From contig JASAON010001654.1 in the NCBI GenBank assembly GCA_030849065.1, positions 62,001-126,000 on the forward strand: DNA of 64,000 bases, given 5' to 3'. Within the stretch, counting starts at the first letter, position 1. Each line of letters starts with the position of its first letter. A program made the translations under genes and the position numbers. Below, piece by piece: positions 39,070 through 48,754 of the stretch. The notes under the pieces were generated by a model. The model was not told the DNA's origin and made no database searches. It saw nothing but the letters and a program-made list of their open reading frames with translations. Source of the stretch: Jaenimonas drosophilae. Lineage: Eukaryota; Euglenozoa; Kinetoplastea; Trypanosomatida; Trypanosomatidae.

Positions 39070-41112
39070 ATGAAGGAGCGCGAACTATGGGAGCTGATTG
39101 TTGAGTCTCTGGAGCTCTACTACAGCGCTAGGGAGGATCCCACATGCTCCGCCGAAGAGATGGCGGATGATGTGCTCTCTCACTGCGTAGCAATCAGTAC
39201 CAGCGAGGCAACTTTTATTCGTGAATGCGTCACAGGTGTGTCGCGCTTCCACAACCTTTGTGAGGGGGCCCTCCAGGGGTATTGCGAGCATTGCAAACGC
39301 AACAAGGCTAGCAAGACGTCAATGTACCTCATCGCCTTCATTTTAATCTTTCGGTACACAGAACTCGGCGGTGAGCGCGTGCGTGAGCTCTTCTTCCGTA
39401 GTACCTCCACCTACCGGATTGTGGAGTTTGTTGAGTACCTACTGAACGGCGACGCCGTGGCTAGCTCGTCATTGCCCTTGTGGATCGAGCATTATGATGA
39501 TCAGTTTCTCGACGAGTTCGTATTAGGGCCGCTAAAGCGAATTGCTTCATCTGCACAGCATGAGGTGGTGGAGTGGCTGCGTATGAAGAGTGATGGCGCA
39601 GTGGTAGCTGTTAGTGCTGACAATACTGCCTTGGACCGATATAGAGACCCGGCCTTCGGGTATGAAGACGGACTTCCTCCCTCGCAGGAGGCGTACCGAG
39701 ATAGTCAGTGGATGGTGACGTCGCCCACGCTAGATGAATCATCCCAATTCCACGCTTTACCACCAGCTGAGGTGCGCGACATGATCCACACCATCCCAGA
39801 ACCCCGCCCTCCTGCCGTCAACATCAAGTTAGAACCGCCACGCGCGAAACCCAAAAAGGCCTTGACGGTTCCTATTGGTTTTCAGTTCCACTCAAGGGGT
39901 GAACCCCCTTCAGCACTGCGGAAGCCCAAAGATGCCATTGATGACACCACAAGGGATGTCCCACGGAGACCAACAGTGGCCAAAGTAATGGAGTTGCTCA
40001 ACAAACCAGTTCACGTACAGTCTACCGTAGCTGCGCTTCGCCGAGAGGCTCACACTCACCAACGTCGTAAGGATGACGAAACACGGGTTATTCTGGACAA
40101 GGAGTTCAATCCCCATGATTCCAGCGAGTATGACAAGTGGAAACGGGATGAGGAGACACGTGACCGACAACAACGTGACTTGGAAATTGTTCAACGTCAT
40201 CAGGATGCGTTACAAAGTGAGGCAAAGGTTCGTCAGATGAAGTTTGAGACAGAGGTTGAGAAGCGACGGCTGAACAAGGCTGCCAAAGATCAAGCACGGC
40301 AGGTCGAGCAACGTCGTGAACGTGATGCAAAGTTGATGTATGAACGACAACGGGTAAACGTGCAAAACTCACGAGAGGAGTTGTCCAATGGAGTTAAACT
40401 GGCCGCGTTGAAGAATGTGGAGGACAAGTCTCGCCAAGTGAATGAGGTCAAACTGAAGAGTGATCAGCTTCGGGAGCAGGCAACCGCAGCACAGCATGCT
40501 CGTAGACTTGAGCAGAACGCAATTATTCGGGAGATACGACAACTCGAGACGCGGCTCCGTCAGCAGCGCTCCGGCATCCTTCCAAAAGTGCAAGGCTCTG
40601 GGACGGCATCATTTGATCCGCTGCCTAAGATGGATTTTCTCGCCACGCTCAGTCTAGAGGAGCTCCGGAATGAACTGGCTCGTGTTAAGCGCGAGAAACA
40701 ACAGCAAGAGGATTCTCGCCGCACCCAAATCAAAGAGGCTCGAAGTAAAGAGTTGGACGAGCAAAGCGCATTGCAGCAGTCATGTCTTCGCGAGCGCGAG
40801 AAACTTCGGAAAGCTCGTGAAGCGTCGAAGCTTCAAACTGTGGCTCAAAAAGATGCTGTTCGTGCAGTTCAGCTTGAGGTGGAGACTCAGCGAATGCTAT
40901 CTCTCTATGATACCCTGGAGGAGAAGAGGAATCGCCAAAGAGCTGAGGTGGCTCGCGCGAAGGAAGAACATCGACAAAACCGGAATGAACTCTTTCTTCG
41001 AGCTGAGTTTGGCACCGCACTGGAACGGGAGCGGTGGAAGCAGAAGGAGCAGGGTGTCATGCACCGCGTTGCTTCGAATCAGCACGCATTTCTAGCTGGG
41101 CAACGTGGGTAG
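39070..41112 (+). CDS. CFAP99-like flagellar protein
   Basis: A 680-aa protein starting at the ATG at 39070 (MKERELWELIVESLELYYS). The upstream in-frame sequence is excluded because a strong tract with acceptor (about 38997-39050) lies within it. The N-terminal ~190 residues are helical. They carry blocks reminiscent of CFAP99: YLIAFILIFRYTELG, and WIEHYDDQFLDEFVLGPL, where human CFAP99 has a YDPAYVEDHLLGPL-type stretch. A Pro-rich linker and then ~350 residues of Arg/Glu/Gln-rich coiled coil follow. CFAP99 is associated with motile cilia and flagella. The call rests on remembered motifs. Confidence 0.6.
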   Translation: MKERELWELIVESLELYYSAREDPTCSAEEMADDVLSHCVAISTSEATFIRECVTGVSRFHNLCEGALQGYCEHCKRNKASKTSMYLIAFILIFRYTELGGERVRELFFRSTSTYRIVEFVEYLLNGDAVASSSLPLWIEHYDDQFLDEFVLGPLKRIASSAQHEVVEWLRMKSDGAVVAVSADNTALDRYRDPAFGYEDGLPPSQEAYRDSQWMVTSPTLDESSQFHALPPAEVRDMIHTIPEPRPPAVNIKLEPPRAKPKKALTVPIGFQFHSRGEPPSALRKPKDAIDDTTRDVPRRPTVAKVMELLNKPVHVQSTVAALRREAHTHQRRKDDETRVILDKEFNPHDSSEYDKWKRDEETRDRQQRDLEIVQRHQDALQSEAKVRQMKFETEVEKRRLNKAAKDQARQVEQRRERDAKLMYERQRVNVQNSREELSNGVKLAALKNVEDKSRQVNEVKLKSDQLREQATAAQHARRLEQNAIIREIRQLETRLRQQRSGILPKVQGSGTASFDPLPKMDFLATLSLEELRNELARVKREKQQQEDSRRTQIKEARSKELDEQSALQQSCLREREKLRKAREASKLQTVAQKDAVRAVQLEVETQRMLSLYDTLEEKRNRQRAEVARAKEEHRQNRNELFLRAEFGTALERERWKQKEQGVMHRVASNQHAFLAGQRG

Positions 41113-41300
41113 GGTGCACTCCCCAACACAATGAACTCCTGGCTGCTGGGAATGATGTACAAAAGTGTGAATTCCAAAGCTAAGCGTTACTTGCTGGCGC
41201 AGAATTTGCCCCACTTCAGTTGAAAGTGAGTAGTTTCTATTGCAGATGTGCTTTTTGCATTCTTCTTTTTTTCTTTTTGTTTATGATGCAAGGGAGCAGG

Positions 41301-41726
41301 ATGCACTGCATCAGACGGCTCGCAAGCTCGTCTCCTCGTTCGGGGCAAAAGCAAGAACCAACCACCGATAGTGAAGCAATCGAGAGCTACAATGCCGTGG
41401 TGCCAAGCTCTCCATCTCCCAATAGCCCAGCAAACCATTCACCATCTCTTGCTGAATTAGCCTATGGAAGTGAGGATGACTTTTGTCATCATGTGCCCTC
41501 ACCATCATTGGAATACACTCCGCGACAGCATTCACCGCAAATCGTGGAAATTGAGCTTGTGGATACACCCAAATCAAGTCACCGTACAGATACAGACGAC
41601 ACTCACACAGGCCAACACAGTGGTGTTCATTGTGGAGCAAGCGCTGGAGGCCCACCAAATAGATATCTCGTTGTCAAAAATGCCCATCACTATGCAGTAC
41701 GTGAAAACTTTTCCTTGATGGACTAA
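41301..41726 (+). CDS. Small unrecognised protein, ~141 aa
   Basis: A Ser/Pro/His-rich protein with no recognised domain. ATG codons occur at 41283, 41286 and 41301. A dense pyrimidine tract (41252-41282) followed by the first AG at 41290-41291 makes 41301 (MHCIRRLASSSPRSG) the likely start. The C-terminus (PPNRYLVVKNAHHYAVRENFSLMD) looks like a small folded or binding segment. It sits between CFAP99-like and BCKDH genes in normal spacing. It is probably real but weakly supported. Confidence 0.5.
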   Translation: MHCIRRLASSSPRSGQKQEPTTDSEAIESYNAVVPSSPSPNSPANHSPSLAELAYGSEDDFCHHVPSPSLEYTPRQHSPQIVEIELVDTPKSSHRTDTDDTHTGQHSGVHCGASAGGPPNRYLVVKNAHHYAVRENFSLMD

Positions 41727-41933
41727 AATGGGCTTTTGCTGACTCAACTCCTTCTGCTGCATGTGTTGAACCCGACTGATCACTGCCATGTGTGCGCTCA
41801 CAGTATCTACGCTGTGCCTTTCAAGACTAACCGCTATGGTGATGCTACTCCCTATTCAATTGTTCTTTTCCCTATACAGTCTAGTGTCAATACATCAAGT
41901 CATATCTACAGCACATCTGGAGGATTGTAAGCC

Positions 41934-43037
41934 ATGCGCCGAGGATTGCTATCGACAAAGCTCATTGCTGGTGGTAGTGCCGCTGCAGCCTATGCTATGC
42001 GAACAGCCAGCTCATTGGCTGACTTTCATTTCCTGCCCCCTGTGGAGACAGAAAGACACGCCAAGGAGGGCGGAGAGAAGATGACGTACCTTCAGTCCAT
42101 CAACTCCGCTCTAGACCATGCATTGTCAAGGGAAAAGACGGTCCTGCTCGGCGAAGATGTGGCGTTTGGCGGAGTTTTCCGATGCTCTATGGGACTACAA
42201 AAGAAACACGGCCCGCAAAAGGTCTTTAACTCACCCCTGACTGAGCAGGGTCTAGTGGGCTTTGCCGTTGGCATGGCGGCGGTTGGGTGGAAGCCCATTG
42301 CTGAAGTGCAATTTGCGGACTACATTTTCCCTGCCTTTGATCAAATTGTAAATGAAGCAGCAAAGTATCGTTACCGATCGGGGGGCGTGTTTAATTGCGG
42401 TATGGTCATTCGAACTCCCTGCGCCGCTGTCGGCCACGGCGGTCTATATCATTCACAGACTGTGGAGGGATATTTCAATCACTGCCCAGGCATCAAGATT
42501 GTCATGCCCAGCACGCCATCGGAAGCCAAGGGACTCCTACTCCAGTGTGTGGAAGAGAATGACCCTTGTCTGTTCTTTGAGCCTAAAATTCTTTATCGCA
42601 GTGCCGCTGAGGAGGTGAATCCTGGCTACTACACCCTGCCTTTGGGAAAGGCTCGCATCCTCTCGGAGGGTAAGGACGTCACCATTGTTACTTATGGCTC
42701 ACAGGTGTATGTGGCGGCAAAGGCCGCAGAGATGGCACGTAAGGACGGTATTTCCGTCGAGCTGATCGACCTTCGAACTCTCCGCCCATGGGATCGAGAG
42801 CTAGTGGCGGCTTCTGTGAAGAAAACTGGCCGCGCTATCGTGACGCACGAGGCTCCAAAAACCAGTGGCTACGGGGCAGAGCTGGTGGCTAGCATCAGTG
42901 AAGACTGCTTTTTGTCTCTCGAAGCACCCCCTACTCGAGTTTGTGGCCTCGATACTCACTTCCCTCTTCATGAGCGTCTCTACTTACCCAACGAGTACAA
43001 ACTGTACGATGCCATTAAAGAGGTTGTCGGGTTTTAG
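41934..43037 (+). CDS. BCKDHB: Branched-chain 2-oxoacid dehydrogenase E1 beta subunit
   Basis: A 367-aa protein with a mitochondrial presequence (MRRGLLSTKLIAGG...). Transketolase-like pyrimidine-binding and C-terminal domains are both present. GEDVAFGGVFRC, EQGLVGF, QFADYIFPAFDQIVNEAAKYRYRSGG and FFEPKILYR match the branched-chain enzyme rather than pyruvate dehydrogenase E1 beta. It works with E1 alpha, E2 and E3 in the mitochondrial matrix to decarboxylate the oxoacids of Leu, Ile and Val. Start: ATG at 41934. Confidence 0.93.
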   Translation: MRRGLLSTKLIAGGSAAAAYAMRTASSLADFHFLPPVETERHAKEGGEKMTYLQSINSALDHALSREKTVLLGEDVAFGGVFRCSMGLQKKHGPQKVFNSPLTEQGLVGFAVGMAAVGWKPIAEVQFADYIFPAFDQIVNEAAKYRYRSGGVFNCGMVIRTPCAAVGHGGLYHSQTVEGYFNHCPGIKIVMPSTPSEAKGLLLQCVEENDPCLFFEPKILYRSAAEEVNPGYYTLPLGKARILSEGKDVTIVTYGSQVYVAAKAAEMARKDGISVELIDLRTLRPWDRELVAASVKKTGRAIVTHEAPKTSGYGAELVASISEDCFLSLEAPPTRVCGLDTHFPLHERLYLPNEYKLYDAIKEVVGF

Positions 43038-43393
43038 CTAAGTGGTCTGTTGGGCCCGTCACTAGCGTTCCCCGAAGAGGCCCTCGGGACGTGGGGTCTT
43101 GCCACATGAGGGTACGAGCCTCACGTATCGTGAAGCGGGCTATTGTTTCTCCATCTCTTCCCAGTGCGAAGTGAGACGGCTGGTTCTCACCAACGCAATA
43201 CTCCAACGCACACCAAATGCACCCTAGCACAAGTTCTACGTGTCACAGGGTAGCACCCTGCGATGCGTGGAGGAAGTTCAAATCTCTGGTACTTGCTGGC
43301 AGCCACTGATCTCCTGTTTCTTTGACTTTATTTTTTCTGTTAGTTGTTTCTCATACATTCAAGAGCACTTCAACCACAACCACAACTACAACC
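43038..43393. other. Intergenic spacer, 0.36 kb
   Basis: A T-rich tract at 43316-43351 and a CAACCACAACCACAACTACA leader precede pyruvate kinase 1. No gene seen. Confidence 0.5.
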
Positions 43394-44893
43394 ATGTCCC
43401 AGCTCGCGCATAACCTCCAGCTCTCTATATTCGAGCCGCTGGCAAACTACCGAGCCAATCGCATTATTTGCACTATCGGCCCCAGCACCCAGAGCGTCGA
43501 GGCGCTGAAGGGGCTGATCCAAAGCGGTATGTCAGTTGCGCGAATGAACTTCTCGCATGGTTCCTACGAGTACCACCAGACAACAATCAACAACACTCGC
43601 GCAGCAGCAGCTGAGCTTGGTGTGAACATTGCCATTGCTTTGGATACCAAGGGCCCTGAGATTCGCACGGGTCTGTTTGTGGGCGGTGAGGCCGTGCTGG
43701 AGCGTGGCGAGACCTGCTACGTGACGACGGACTCTGCCTTCTTTGACAAGGGAACGAAGGACAAATTCTTCATTGACTACCCGCGTCTTCCACAACTGGT
43801 GAAGGCTGGTGGCTACATATACATTGATGATGGCATTTTGATTCTTCACGTCCAGAGCCGCGAGGACGACCAGACATTGAAGTGCGTTGTTGCAAATGCG
43901 CACACCATATCTGACCGTCGTGGCGTGAACCTGCCCGGCTGTGATGTGGACCTTCCTGCTGTGTCTGAGAAGGACCGTGCTGATCTCGCCTTTGGCGTTG
44001 AGCAGGGTGTGGATATGGTATTTGCATCCTTCATCCGCACGTCGGAACAGGTGGATGAGGTTCGTGCGTCCCTCGGGGAGAAGGGAAAGGACATTATGAT
44101 CATCTCCAAGATTGAGAACCACCAGGGAGTGCAGAACATTGACAGCATCATTGCGAAGAGTGATGGAATCATGGTTGCCCGCGGTGACCTTGGTGTGGAG
44201 ATTCCTGCAGAAAAGGTTGTTGTGGCACAGAAGATTTTGATCAGCAAGTGCAACGTTGCTGGCAAGCCTGTGATTTGTGCGACGCAGATGCTGGAAAGCA
44301 TGACATACAACCCTCGTCCTACTCGTGCTGAAGTGTCGGATGTTGCCAACGCTGTGTTCAATGGAGCCGACTGCGTGATGTTGTCTGGCGAGACTGCGAA
44401 GGGCAAGTACCCCAACGAGGTGGTGCAGTACATGGCACGAATCTGCTTGGAAGCTCAGAGCGCCACCAATGTGTACGTCTTCTTCAACAGTATCAAGAAG
44501 CTGCAGCGCATTCCGATGTGTGTGGAGGAGGCTGTGTGCAGTAGTGCAGTGACGTCTGTGTATGAGACGAAGGCGAAGGTGATTGTTGTCCTGAGCAACA
44601 GCGGAAAGAGCGCGCGTCTTGTTGCGAAGTACCGACCGAACTGCCCTATTGTGTGCGTGACGACTCGTCTTCGTACCTGCCGTCAACTGAACATCACACA
44701 GGGTGTGGAGAGTGTGTTCTTTGATGTGGAGAAGTTTGGCCGCGATGACAGCAAGGAAAGCCGTGTCGCGCTGGGAGTGGAGTACTCCAAGAAGCGTGGC
44801 TATACCAGTAGCGGCGACCTTGCTGTGGTGATTCATGCGGACTTCAAGGTGAAGGGCTATGCAAACCAGACTCGTGTTCTGGTCGTGGAGTAG
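43394..44893 (+). CDS. PYK: Pyruvate kinase, copy 1
   Basis: A 499-aa protein, the standard trypanosomatid length, starting MSQLAHNLQLSIFEP. It converts phosphoenolpyruvate and ADP to pyruvate and ATP in the cytosol. All main motifs are present: CTIGPSTQS, SVARMNFSHG, DTKGPEIRTG, ISKIENHQGV, VARGDLGVEIPAEKV and CATQMLESM. The C-terminal effector domain (RPNCPIVCVTTR) should bind fructose-2,6-bisphosphate, the known activator in this group. It ends RVLVVE without a peroxisomal signal. From codon ~36 through the 3' UTR it appears identical to copy 2. Confidence 0.97.
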   Translation: MSQLAHNLQLSIFEPLANYRANRIICTIGPSTQSVEALKGLIQSGMSVARMNFSHGSYEYHQTTINNTRAAAAELGVNIAIALDTKGPEIRTGLFVGGEAVLERGETCYVTTDSAFFDKGTKDKFFIDYPRLPQLVKAGGYIYIDDGILILHVQSREDDQTLKCVVANAHTISDRRGVNLPGCDVDLPAVSEKDRADLAFGVEQGVDMVFASFIRTSEQVDEVRASLGEKGKDIMIISKIENHQGVQNIDSIIAKSDGIMVARGDLGVEIPAEKVVVAQKILISKCNVAGKPVICATQMLESMTYNPRPTRAEVSDVANAVFNGADCVMLSGETAKGKYPNEVVQYMARICLEAQSATNVYVFFNSIKKLQRIPMCVEEAVCSSAVTSVYETKAKVIVVLSNSGKSARLVAKYRPNCPIVCVTTRLRTCRQLNITQGVESVFFDVEKFGRDDSKESRVALGVEYSKKRGYTSSGDLAVVIHADFKVKGYANQTRVLVVE

Positions 44894-45245
44894 AGTTGCT
44901 ATCGTCCTTTATACTACTGTTTTTCGATACGCTGCGTGCCATATGGGGCGGAGTGAAGAGGATCTGAATTTGGCTTTTATTTGAGAAAGTGATCCAGCAA
45001 TGTAGGAATGAAAGTATGTGCAGTATACGTTGATTTGGCGTGTTGTTGGAAGTTCTCGTGAATCGCATGCTTGTTGTGTGCGTGGGCGTGCGTGTTTCTG
45101 AGGTCCTGTGCTGTAACATTGTGCGGCAAAAAACAAGTGAATAACTTGTTTGAAGCGCAGTTGCATTTTGGCCACCATTGCTCTCCGCTTTCCACTCTTG
45201 TCTTGTGCATGATGTCAAAGACCACAGTGACATGATGTAGTAGTG
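44894..45245. other. Intergenic spacer between pyruvate kinase genes
   Basis: The first ~40 bp repeat the start of the 3' UTR found after copy 2. The rest is unique. An ATGATGTAG mini-frame lies a few bases before the copy 2 start and could act as an upstream ORF, depending on the acceptor used. Confidence 0.5.
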
Positions 45246-46769
45246 ATGCTTCGAACGTGTAGGTTTCTTAGGTGTGCCATCACTGATAATTTGAGGTTGT
45301 CTCTAGTGAAACCTTTGCCGATTCACCGTGGGAACCGTATCATTTGCACTATCGGCCCCCCCACGCAGCGCATCGAGGCGCTGAAGGGGCTGATCCAAAG
45401 CGGTATGTCAGTTGCGCGAATGAACTTCTCGCATGGTTCCTACGAGTACCACCAGACAACAATCAACAACACTCGCGCAGCAGCAGCTGAGCTTGGTGTG
45501 AACATTGCCATTGCTTTGGATACCAAGGGCCCTGAGATTCGCACGGGTCTGTTTGTGGGCGGTGAGGCCGTGCTGGAGCGTGGCGAGACCTGCTACGTGA
45601 CGACGGACTCTGCCTTCTTTGACAAGGGAACGAAGGACAAATTCTTCATTGACTACCCGCGTCTTCCACAACTGGTGAAGGCTGGTGGCTACATATACAT
45701 TGATGATGGCATTTTGATTCTTCACGTCCAGAGCCGCGAGGACGACCAGACATTGAAGTGCGTTGTTGCAAATGCGCACACCATATCTGACCGTCGTGGC
45801 GTGAACCTGCCCGGCTGTGATGTGGACCTTCCTGCTGTGTCTGAGAAGGACCGTGCTGATCTCGCCTTTGGCGTTGAGCAGGGTGTGGATATGGTATTTG
45901 CATCCTTCATCCGCACGTCGGAACAGGTGGATGAGGTTCGTGCGTCCCTCGGGGAGAAGGGAAAGGACATTATGATCATCTCCAAGATTGAGAACCACCA
46001 GGGAGTGCAGAACATTGACAGCATCATTGCGAAGAGTGATGGAATCATGGTTGCCCGCGGTGACCTTGGTGTGGAGATTCCTGCAGAAAAGGTTGTTGTG
46101 GCACAGAAGATTTTGATCAGCAAGTGCAACGTTGCTGGCAAGCCTGTGATTTGTGCGACGCAGATGCTGGAAAGCATGACATACAACCCTCGTCCTACTC
46201 GTGCTGAAGTGTCGGATGTTGCCAACGCTGTGTTCAATGGAGCCGACTGCGTGATGTTGTCTGGCGAGACTGCGAAGGGCAAGTACCCCAACGAGGTGGT
46301 GCAGTACATGGCACGAATCTGCTTGGAAGCTCAGAGCGCCACCAATGTGTACGTCTTCTTCAACAGTATCAAGAAGCTGCAGCGCATTCCGATGTGTGTG
46401 GAGGAGGCTGTGTGCAGTAGTGCAGTGACGTCTGTGTATGAGACGAAGGCGAAGGTGATTGTTGTCCTGAGCAACAGCGGAAAGAGCGCGCGTCTTGTTG
46501 CGAAGTACCGACCGAACTGCCCTATTGTGTGCGTGACGACTCGTCTTCGTACCTGCCGTCAACTGAACATCACACAGGGTGTGGAGAGTGTGTTCTTTGA
46601 TGTGGAGAAGTTTGGCCGCGATGACAGCAAGGAAAGCCGTGTCGCGCTGGGAGTGGAGTACTCCAAGAAGCGTGGCTATACCAGTAGCGGCGACCTTGCT
46701 GTGGTGATTCATGCGGACTTCAAGGTGAAGGGCTATGCAAACCAGACTCGTGTTCTGGTCGTGGAGTAG
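45246..46769 (+). CDS. PYK: Pyruvate kinase, copy 2, with diverged N-terminus
   Basis: A 507-aa protein from the ATG at 45246. From about residue 43 onward it is identical to copy 1. The first ~42 residues differ. An extension MLRTCRFLRCAITD, Arg-rich and without acidic residues until its end, is joined to a diverged version of the normal N-terminal segment. TIGPSTQS becomes TIGPPTQR. The extension looks like a mitochondrial presequence, which copy 1 lacks. Catalytic motifs are intact. Inference: a differently localised isoform, or a decaying N-terminus kept functional downstream by gene conversion. Confidence 0.9.
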   Translation: MLRTCRFLRCAITDNLRLSLVKPLPIHRGNRIICTIGPPTQRIEALKGLIQSGMSVARMNFSHGSYEYHQTTINNTRAAAAELGVNIAIALDTKGPEIRTGLFVGGEAVLERGETCYVTTDSAFFDKGTKDKFFIDYPRLPQLVKAGGYIYIDDGILILHVQSREDDQTLKCVVANAHTISDRRGVNLPGCDVDLPAVSEKDRADLAFGVEQGVDMVFASFIRTSEQVDEVRASLGEKGKDIMIISKIENHQGVQNIDSIIAKSDGIMVARGDLGVEIPAEKVVVAQKILISKCNVAGKPVICATQMLESMTYNPRPTRAEVSDVANAVFNGADCVMLSGETAKGKYPNEVVQYMARICLEAQSATNVYVFFNSIKKLQRIPMCVEEAVCSSAVTSVYETKAKVIVVLSNSGKSARLVAKYRPNCPIVCVTTRLRTCRQLNITQGVESVFFDVEKFGRDDSKESRVALGVEYSKKRGYTSSGDLAVVIHADFKVKGYANQTRVLVVE

Positions 46770-46924
46770 AGTTGCTATCGTCCTTTATACTACTGTTTTT
46801 CGATATGCTTCGTGCTGTTCCCGGTAGTATGGAGGAACTTTCCCACAGTTGTTGTGTCTGTTGCTGAACTCCTCGCTTTTGACTTACCGCTGTTGTTGTT
46901 GTTGTTTTTAGAATGCTCTAGGAG

Positions 46925-48466
46925 ATGCGGCGACTTCGCTCCCGTTCAAAGCGGAAGGTTCTGCGTGTACTGCTTCTACTATGCGGAGTCATTTTGTTGT
47001 TCTGCATCGTTCGGGCATGGAGAGCACATCGGATCGACGCGAGCGTGTGTGGCGTTGACGTGGGGTCCCAGGATGTGCCGTGGACGGCGAATAGTGTAAC
47101 TAGGAGTGACTATAGTCTCAAGGATGCGGTTGTTCACAGGCGAATCCCGGACGCGGAGCACCCTACACAGGTTCTCTTTACGGTCATTACGTCAAAAGTT
47201 ACCCCTGTTCTGTGCCAGCACTTGGCCTCTGCGTATCTCAGTGGGATCCCTGTCGCCGTTGTGGGCGATGGTGTAACCTTTTCTTACATGAAAAAAATGA
47301 CCTTTGCATTGAATGCCTCAGAGCTAGCAGGGCTGCGCGATGAGGATGTTGTGCTGTACATGGATAGCGATACCTTCTTCACTGGTGCTGACCCATGGGT
47401 GTTCTTGGATCGTTTTATCCGAATGTCTCCCGTTAGTGGCAGCTCACTGGATGTGAGGGCGGTACGTTCGGGACGAGCAATGGCACCTGTTATTACATCG
47501 TCAGAGGCAATGTGCAGCGCATGGCAGACTCTGGGGACCGATGATGCCTGCAAAGGAATGTGGAGGAGTCTGAAGCGACTGTACCGTGATGTGTACGCAC
47601 CGACACTGTACGAGAAGCATGGCATGAAGTATCCAACAAACCTCATGGATGAGTCGTTATACCCCACTCAGTATTTGAACAGTGGTGTCATTGTTGCTCG
47701 TGTGTGGGCCCTTCGTGAACTGAATGATGGCATGCAAAGGATCTTACGCATGGGTATTCAGAGTATTGACAATCACCAACCGATCACAACATGCGATCAG
47801 TCTGCGTTGCACTACTTGCATTACAATCTCATGCTGTATGAGATGCAGTTTGACACCTTTCGACTCAGTAGCCCCACCAACTGCCTCCGTGCCGAGCCAT
47901 CGGGTCTTCGAGCGGGTCTCATAGACTTGGACTACCATCAGCACGTTAGCACGCTCAGCGGGTTGCATGACCTTATGGAGATGCGTGCCTCACGAGATGG
48001 CGGTTCTACCTTGCGTGAGGAGCGCTCCTTCTTCGACAAGAGCCCAGCGGAGCGGCACCACTGTGTTGCTCATAGTCGCTTGGCTGACTTTCTTGCAAGA
48101 AATCCACCCTCACTGGATGATCATGGTCCTACACTCGGACGTGTGTCATCCGCAAAGGTTCCACAACGTGTGCATCCCTTCTTCGCCAGGCGGCCTCAAG
48201 GCAATGAAGGAATAGAATCCTATCCCTTTATTCTCCATTTTGCCAACGTCCACAAACTTGATCGTATGGCTGGCCTTGGCCCATACATGGCGTGGGGTAT
48301 ACCTGTACTGACCAATGCCAGCGCTCGTCAAGAGGCCCTTCATCTCCTTCGTTCATCTGTGATTGTTACGTATGGTCCTGACCGGCTTCCTACACCTGTC
48401 AACGTGTCTCGGTATGCAGATGTGTGCCCGAACCCATTTCTCAAGTGGGGACTCTATTCACGCTGA
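46925..48466 (+). CDS. Type II membrane glycosyltransferase (PLOD-like GT fold), 513 aa
   Basis: Basic N-terminal cytoplasmic stub, one membrane anchor (residues ~12-29), then a lumenal catalytic domain: the usual Golgi type II layout. The metal and sugar-nucleotide-binding DxD motif is DSD at 147-149 (VVLYMDSDTFF). YLNSGVIVARVWAL (~250-263) and CDQSALHYL (~290-298) match the LNSG and DQ motifs of lysyl-hydroxylase-type glycosyltransferases. Donor and acceptor are unknown. A larger paralogue with the same three motifs lies at 60.1-63.6 kb on the opposite strand. Start: ATG at 46925. Confidence 0.75.
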   Translation: MRRLRSRSKRKVLRVLLLLCGVILLFCIVRAWRAHRIDASVCGVDVGSQDVPWTANSVTRSDYSLKDAVVHRRIPDAEHPTQVLFTVITSKVTPVLCQHLASAYLSGIPVAVVGDGVTFSYMKKMTFALNASELAGLRDEDVVLYMDSDTFFTGADPWVFLDRFIRMSPVSGSSLDVRAVRSGRAMAPVITSSEAMCSAWQTLGTDDACKGMWRSLKRLYRDVYAPTLYEKHGMKYPTNLMDESLYPTQYLNSGVIVARVWALRELNDGMQRILRMGIQSIDNHQPITTCDQSALHYLHYNLMLYEMQFDTFRLSSPTNCLRAEPSGLRAGLIDLDYHQHVSTLSGLHDLMEMRASRDGGSTLREERSFFDKSPAERHHCVAHSRLADFLARNPPSLDDHGPTLGRVSSAKVPQRVHPFFARRPQGNEGIESYPFILHFANVHKLDRMAGLGPYMAWGIPVLTNASARQEALHLLRSSVIVTYGPDRLPTPVNVSRYADVCPNPFLKWGLYSR

Positions 48467-48754
48467 CCTTAGCAACCATGGCTCGTTTGCTCGCTCTCAC
48501 CTCGAGCTCCCACAATTTCCTGACAAGAGAAATTCATTGAAGATCATTCGTTTCACCACGGTGAATGATTGTCGGTATGTTGTATCTCACACATTGAAAC
48601 ATTGAGACATGCGCTTTTGTCTGCTTCAATCACTGGCACTTAGACAGTGTGGTATTGAACTGCAGACCCCTCTTAACCCACTCCTAATGACCTTCCATTC
48701 ATGCCCGAAATAACCATCGTTGCTTCTCACGTCATATCTCCATTTACAGTCTCT
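48467..48754. other. Spacer upstream of the cyclase-like pseudogene
   Basis: 3' UTR of the glycosyltransferase gene. No gene seen. Confidence 0.5.

Noticed and set aside
43532..44836. 434-codon antisense frame opposite pyruvate kinase 1 (and the same at 45408-46712 opposite copy 2)
   Set aside because: It is a shadow of a highly biased coding sequence. Its His/Leu-rich translation has no domain and it opposes the direction of the unit.
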